Source of the DNA: an uncultured Bacteroidales bacterium
GTDB taxonomy: Bacteria; Bacteroidota; Bacteroidia; Bacteroidales; Tenuifilaceae
Assembly: GCA_937915475.1 (NCBI GenBank)
Contig: CALGIR010000296.1
Coordinates: 1 to 10,951, forward strand
Direction of reading: 5' to 3'
DNA length: 10,951 bases
Position 1 is the first letter of the stretch, and every line of letters starts with the position of its first letter. Both the position numbers and the translations under genes were made by a program. The notes under the pieces are model-generated. The model searched no databases and was not told the DNA's origin. It saw nothing but the letters and a program-made list of their open reading frames with translations. Of the stretch, positions 8,112-10,951 are shown in pieces.

Positions 8112-9737
8112 ATGAGAAATACTAGCACTATCCTGCGAATACTATTTAGCCTATTCTGTATTGTCGGTAGTGCTTCCTGCTCGCTTGTTGCACAGCAACG
8201 TAAGCAGATTGTTATTGAGAAAGCCGACAGAATGCGAAACCTTAAGCACGAGGGTCAAGACATAAGACGGCTTATTGGCAATGTGGTTATTCGGCACGAA
8301 AATGTGATTATGCACTGCGATAGCGCTTACGACTATACTAGTCAAAGTCGCTTTGATGCGTTTGGCAACGTAGTTGTATTTCAGGAAAGCAGTACACTAT
8401 ATGGCGACACGCTGCACTACAACAGCGATACAAAGCAAGGGCGAGTAAGAGGAAAAATAGTAAGACTTGTTGATGCGGACGCTACCCTAATAACCAATTT
8501 TCTGGATTTTAATACAAATGAACAAAAAGCTAATTTCTTTGGAGGAGGGATTATTACAACCGACAGTGCACATTTCTCTAGTAAAAGAGGCATCTACTTT
8601 TCAAGGCAAAAACTCTTTGCATTTGCTGAGGATGTAGCCTACAAGGATAAAGATATTGTGCTAAATACAGACTCGTTACAGTACAATACACGCTCCGAAA
8701 CAATATGGTTTTATGGTCCCACAAGAGTTTATAATGATAATAACTATGCTTATGGCGAAAGAGGTTGGTACAATCGAAGGGACAATACAACTGAACTTCA
8801 GCAAAATGCTTTTGTTGATAATGGGGAGCAAAGAGTTTTTGGAGAAAGAATTTACTACAACAAGCCACAAGGTTTTGCCGAAATTGAAAAGAATGGCTGC
8901 ATTATCGATACTGCCCAAAGGTTAACACTATATGCCGATTATATAGAGTATTTTGAGCACACTGAGTTTGGTGAGGCTTCAAAAAATCCGTTGGTTCTCT
9001 CAATCTCCGAAGAGGGTGATACGCTTTATCTAAGAGCCGACAAACTGATAGGCAATGCCGTAAGAGACTCAGTTAAAACTGACTCAACCATGTTCCATTT
9101 GATGAAGGGTATTGGTGATGTCCGGTTCTATCGCCGAGATATACAAGGTATTTGCGACTCAATGATTTACCATAGCACCGATTCGTTGCTAACCATGTAC
9201 GTTAACCCAATTATCTGGAATGAAGAAAACCAGCTTTCGTCAGACAAGTTAGACATTCTATTTAAGAACGAAACCATAAGTAGGATGTACTTTAACGGTT
9301 CAGCGTTTATTTGCTCGCAAGAAGATTCTATTCACTTTAACCAGATTAGGGGTAAAGAAATGGAGGGATTTTTTAATGCCGGCAGGCTAACAAAAATTGA
9401 TGTAAAAGGAAACGGACAAACCGCCTACTATGTTCGTGATAAGGGCAAACTTAGCGCAGTAAACAAAGCGGAAAGCAGTAACCTAACCATTAACCTAAGT
9501 GATAATAAGGTTTCAAGCATAATGTTCCGTGATACACCCAAGGCCACCCTCTTCCCTATTCAAAATATCAACATAAAAGAGGTTACGCTAAAAGGCTTTG
9601 CTTGGCAAAACGATAAGCGCCCCAAAAGTGAGAATGAAATAATTCCCAAAGGGCTAGATTTAGATTTTTATATACCAATAGAAAATAAAGCAAACCTATT
9701 TCGTGATAAAAAAAAGAACCCTGCCGAAAAACTATGA
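8112..9737 (+). CDS. OstA/LptA-like LPS-transport family protein
   Basis: A 541-residue exported protein. The N-terminus is a signal peptide, most likely cut after SLVA (residue 27) before QQRKQ. It is followed by repeated short beta-strand units of the OstA/LptA type: IGNVVIRHENVIMHCDSAYDY region (55-75), FGNVVVFQESSTLYGDTLHY region (84-103), FGGGIITTDSAHF (143-155), DIVLNTDSLQY (181-191), FGERIYY (243-249), and ADKLIGNA (309-316). In this family such strands stack into a jelly-roll groove that carries lipid A chains across the periplasm. E. coli LptA is much shorter (185 residues). The length and the region beyond about 480 are features I associate with Bacteroidota OstA-like proteins, but I cannot assign a role to that tail. 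No LptD-like outer-membrane barrel is recognisable. It ends the plus-strand gene run and converges with a DUF2795 gene; its last codons contain the stem of a minus-strand terminator. A Cys at residue 23 is a poor lipobox. Confidence 0.85.
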   Translation: MRNTSTILRILFSLFCIVGSASCSLVAQQRKQIVIEKADRMRNLKHEGQDIRRLIGNVVIRHENVIMHCDSAYDYTSQSRFDAFGNVVVFQESSTLYGDTLHYNSDTKQGRVRGKIVRLVDADATLITNFLDFNTNEQKANFFGGGIITTDSAHFSSKRGIYFSRQKLFAFAEDVAYKDKDIVLNTDSLQYNTRSETIWFYGPTRVYNDNNYAYGERGWYNRRDNTTELQQNAFVDNGEQRVFGERIYYNKPQGFAEIEKNGCIIDTAQRLTLYADYIEYFEHTEFGEASKNPLVLSISEEGDTLYLRADKLIGNAVRDSVKTDSTMFHLMKGIGDVRFYRRDIQGICDSMIYHSTDSLLTMYVNPIIWNEENQLSSDKLDILFKNETISRMYFNGSAFICSQEDSIHFNQIRGKEMEGFFNAGRLTKIDVKGNGQTAYYVRDKGKLSAVNKAESSNLTINLSDNKVSSIMFRDTPKATLFPIQNINIKEVTLKGFAWQNDKRPKSENEIIPKGLDLDFYIPIENKANLFRDKKKNPAEKL

Positions 9738-9745
9738 GCAGGGTT
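9708..9745 (-). terminator. Intrinsic terminator of the DUF2795 gene, lying inside the 3' end of the OstA-like gene
   Basis: A perfect 8-base inverted repeat, AACCCTGC at 9717-9724 and GCAGGGTT at 9738-9745, encloses a 13-base loop. On the minus strand the stem is followed by C and then eight T (9715-9708), the form of a rho-independent terminator, 23 bases past the DUF2795 stop. On the plus strand GATATTGC follows, with no T run, so it is less convincing as the end of the OstA-like transcript. The left arm and loop are coding sequence of that gene. Confidence 0.65.
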
Positions 9746-9768
9746 GATATTGCATAAAAAAGAGTTAA

Positions 9769-9990
9769 CTAATACTCATCCTCATTAAAAAAGAAATCGT
9801 CCTTTGTTGGGTAATCGGGCCAAATATCCTCTATACTCTCGTAATTCTCACCCTCATCCTCTAACTCCTGAAGATTTTCAATTACTTCAAGTGGTGCTCC
9901 TGAGCGAATTGCAAAGTCAATAAGCTCCTCTTTTGAAGCAGGCCAAGGTGCATCCTCTAACTTCGATGCTAATTCTAGTGTCCAATACAT
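9769..9990 (-). CDS. Small acidic DUF2795 family protein
   Basis: A 73-residue protein whose first half (WTLELASKLEDAPWPASKEELIDFAIRSG region, 3-31, then APLEVIENLQELED) is the DUF2795 helical pattern. The tail is rich in Asp and Glu (EGENYESIEDIWPDYP, then DDFFFNEDEY). There is no signal peptide, membrane segment or cysteine, so it is probably a soluble cytoplasmic protein. I recall near-identical small proteins across Bacteroidota, but no function that I can name. The ATG at 9990 opens directly into the conserved segment. It lies 80 bases downstream of the cobalamin adenosyltransferase gene on the same strand and is followed by its own terminator. A perfect -7-like box (10056-10049) suggests it may also have its own promoter. 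Confidence 0.85.
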   Translation of the reverse strand: MYWTLELASKLEDAPWPASKEELIDFAIRSGAPLEVIENLQELEDEGENYESIEDIWPDYPTKDDFFFNEDEY

Positions 9991-10038
9991 AAGTTAAATA
10001 TATGTTATTTATTTGATTATTAGATAGTTGCATTTTAC

Positions 10039-10056
10039 TGCATTAATGCAAATATA
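10039..10056 (-). promoter_or_regulatory. Palindrome TGCATTAATGCA overlapping a -7-like box before the DUF2795 gene
   Basis: TGCATTAATGCA at 10039-10050 is a perfect 12-base palindrome. Its edge overlaps TATATTTG on the minus strand (10056-10049), an exact match to the Bacteroidota -7 consensus. A longer imperfect dyad also exists: TTGCAT at 10028-10033 and ATGCAA at 10046-10051. No good -33 box lies at the expected distance. A regulator site on a promoter is possible but unproven, as palindromes arise easily in AT-rich DNA. Confidence 0.3.
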
Positions 10057-10070
10057 TAAAAAAATTTATA

Positions 10071-10619
10071 TCATACCCTAGGTTGCCAAGGAATTTGTTT
10101 AACATTTAAATCTTTCGCTAAAATTCTCGATAACATAAAGAAAAAATCGCTGAGCCTATTCAGGTATTTTATTAGATTTTCAGGTATCTGATTTTGCTCT
10201 GCAACCTGAATAGAAAGCCTTTCGGCTCTACGGCAAATAGTGCGAGCGACATGGCAAAGTGAAATGGCCTGATGGCCCCCTGGAAGCACAAATGAAGTAA
10301 GGGGCTCAACCTGAGTATCAATAAAATCAATTTGATGCTCCAATTCTTCAATATCAAAGTCAGGAATCTGCGGTATCTTAACCTCACAATCACTACAATC
10401 GGCTGCTAGAATTGATGCACAGCTCATCAGCCTATCGAGAACTAGGTTTAAGAATTCCTTCCAATGCTCCCCAATCTCCTGGTCCTTAAGTAAACTAACA
10501 AAAGCCATAAGCTCATCAACCGTTCCATAAGCCTCTATCCTGGGATGATACTTAGGCACACGGGCTCCACCTATCAATGCTGTACTCCCCTTATCGCCAG
10601 TTTTTGTATATATTTTCAC
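10071..10619 (-). CDS. pduO: PduO-type cob(I)alamin adenosyltransferase
   Basis: Transfers the adenosyl group of ATP to cob(I)alamin, giving coenzyme B12 (adenosylcobalamin); cytoplasmic, usually a trimer of five-helix bundles. The 182 residues fit the family. The N-terminal ATP motif is YTKTGDKGST (4-13), followed by RIEAYGTVDELMAF (27-40). FVLPGG (110-115) carries the Phe that in Lactobacillus PduO displaces the lower cobalt ligand. HVARTICRRAER (123-134) holds the nucleotide-binding arginines, and YLNRLSDFFF (152-161) the conserved Asn-Arg-Asp patch. The start is GTG at 10619, since the conserved MKIYTKTGD begins there and no ATG precedes it. It stands apart from cobalamin biosynthesis or propanediol genes here. 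That fits a stand-alone enzyme serving B12-dependent enzymes encoded elsewhere, such as methylmalonyl-CoA mutase (inference). No cobalamin riboswitch is recognisable in the 211 bases upstream. Confidence 0.95.
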   Translation of the reverse strand: MKIYTKTGDKGSTALIGGARVPKYHPRIEAYGTVDELMAFVSLLKDQEIGEHWKEFLNLVLDRLMSCASILAADCSDCEVKIPQIPDFDIEELEHQIDFIDTQVEPLTSFVLPGGHQAISLCHVARTICRRAERLSIQVAEQNQIPENLIKYLNRLSDFFFMLSRILAKDLNVKQIPWQPRV

Positions 10620-10694
10620 TTTAACTAATTTTTCAAAAATTACACAAACTATAATAAGCTTAAAATATAGAATGTTTAGAATACAAAAAGGTTC

Positions 10695-10730
10695 AATAAT
10701 TATAAGGATTTTTCATCAAATCCTATTATT
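10695..10730. repeat. Imperfect hairpin between the ABC and adenosyltransferase genes
   Basis: AGGATTT (10705-10711) and AAATCCT (10718-10724) pair across a 6-base loop. After a 4-base bulge on one side, AATAAT (10695-10700) pairs with ATTATT (10725-10730). On the minus strand GAACC and then five T follow, so it could be a second weak terminator for the ABC gene. It could equally be a leader structure for the adenosyltransferase transcript. The 211-base gap (10620-10830) otherwise holds only this hairpin, a better terminator at 10759-10796, and AT-rich sequence; I found no clear promoter for the adenosyltransferase. Confidence 0.3.
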
Positions 10731-10758
10731 AACAAATCTCAAGACTGTTTTTTGTGTT

Positions 10759-10796
10759 AAAAAAGGGTAAGCATGCAGATATTGCAACTTACCTTT
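10759..10796 (-). terminator. Intrinsic terminator of the ABC transporter ATPase gene
   Basis: On the minus strand AAAGGTAAG (10796-10788) pairs with CTTACCCTT (10771-10763), including one G-U pair, and a run of six T (10764-10759) follows. The 16-base loop itself contains a TGCA/TGCA mini-stem. It begins 34 bases after the stop codon of the ABC gene, which is the expected place. No T run follows on the plus strand. Confidence 0.58.
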
Positions 10797-10830
10797 AATT
10801 TGAACTCTTAATAAATTTGGGTGGAAAACT

Positions 10831-10951
10831 TTATTCTGGTAAAACAATTTCTTGCTGTGCAATAGGATTTGGGTTCAACTCATCTGACTCAACTAAGCCG
10901 TCCCTTAACCTAATTATTCTCCTTGCATGCCTAGCAATTTCCTCCTCATGT
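10831..10951 (-). CDS. MacB/LolD-type ABC transporter ATP-binding protein, C-terminal end
   Basis: Only the last 40 codons before the TAA stop are present; the gene enters from the right edge. The translation starts with His-Glu-Glu-Glu-Ile-Ala, followed by RHARRIIRLRDGLVESDE and a short tail ending in EIVLPE. This matches the end of MacB/LolD-family ATPases, where TH(D/E)xxIAxxAxRxIRLRDG follows the H-loop; the first His would be the catalytic H-loop residue. Such ATPases power lipoprotein release or export of peptides and macrolides at the inner membrane. Walker motifs and any permease partner lie outside the window, so the substrate cannot be given. It is followed by an intrinsic terminator. 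Confidence 0.72.
   Translation of the reverse strand, partial: HEEEIARHARRIIRLRDGLVESDELNPNPIAQQEIVLPE

Noticed and set aside
8112..8180. Lipoprotein signal in the OstA-like protein (SASC at residues 20-23)
   Set aside because: Position -3 is Ser rather than Leu, Val or Ile, and a good signal peptidase I site (SLVA before QQ) follows directly, so a soluble periplasmic form is more likely.
10620..10830. Cobalamin riboswitch before the adenosyltransferase gene
   Set aside because: No B12-box-like GCCACTG element or multi-stem layout is visible, and a terminator of the upstream gene occupies part of the space.

Overview
The window reads as chromosomal housekeeping DNA from a member of the Bacteroidota, probably Bacteroidales or a close relative. 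The reasons are AT-rich coding sequence, intergenic sites resembling the Bacteroidota promoter pattern (TTG or TTTG, then TAnnTTTG), a short-type RecQ with a late zinc-finger domain, a DUF2795 protein of the Bacteroidota type, a Bacteroidota-style OstA-like protein, and a run of parvulin-type isomerases. No mobile element, CRISPR array, tRNA or rRNA is visible. I see no clear sign of an undescribed system; the most interesting part is the envelope-chaperone gene cluster.

Left part, minus strand (1-2172): the N-terminal end of a carotenoid desaturase of the CrtI/CrtD type runs off the left edge, preceded by a complete recQ. Both appear to start with TTG. A 131-base divergent intergenic region (2173-2303) carries one promoter-like site in each direction.

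Central part, plus strand (2304-9737): guaB (IMP dehydrogenase) is followed by four envelope-biogenesis genes. These are a 654-residue periplasmic protein with two intact parvulin domains and a third degenerate one, a 287-residue lipoprotein with a SurA-like layout but no recognisable catalytic core, a 452-residue SurA-like protein, and a 541-residue OstA/LptA-like protein. Gaps are 44, 71, 14 and 18 bases, with no intrinsic terminator between them. A good promoter-like site lies before the lipoprotein gene, so the last three genes probably form their own transcription unit. The plausible joint role is escorting outer-membrane proteins, including the LPS-transport machinery, across the periplasm; the surA/OstA pairing recalls the lptD-surA pairing of E. 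coli.

Right part, minus strand (9738-10951): a small acidic DUF2795 protein and a PduO-type cob(I)alamin adenosyltransferase, then the C-terminal end of a MacB/LolD-type ABC transporter ATPase at the right edge. Two intrinsic terminators fit the minus strand: one downstream of the DUF2795 gene, lying inside the 3' end of the OstA-like gene, and one downstream of the ABC gene. The 211 bases between the adenosyltransferase and the ABC gene hold only hairpins and AT-rich sequence.
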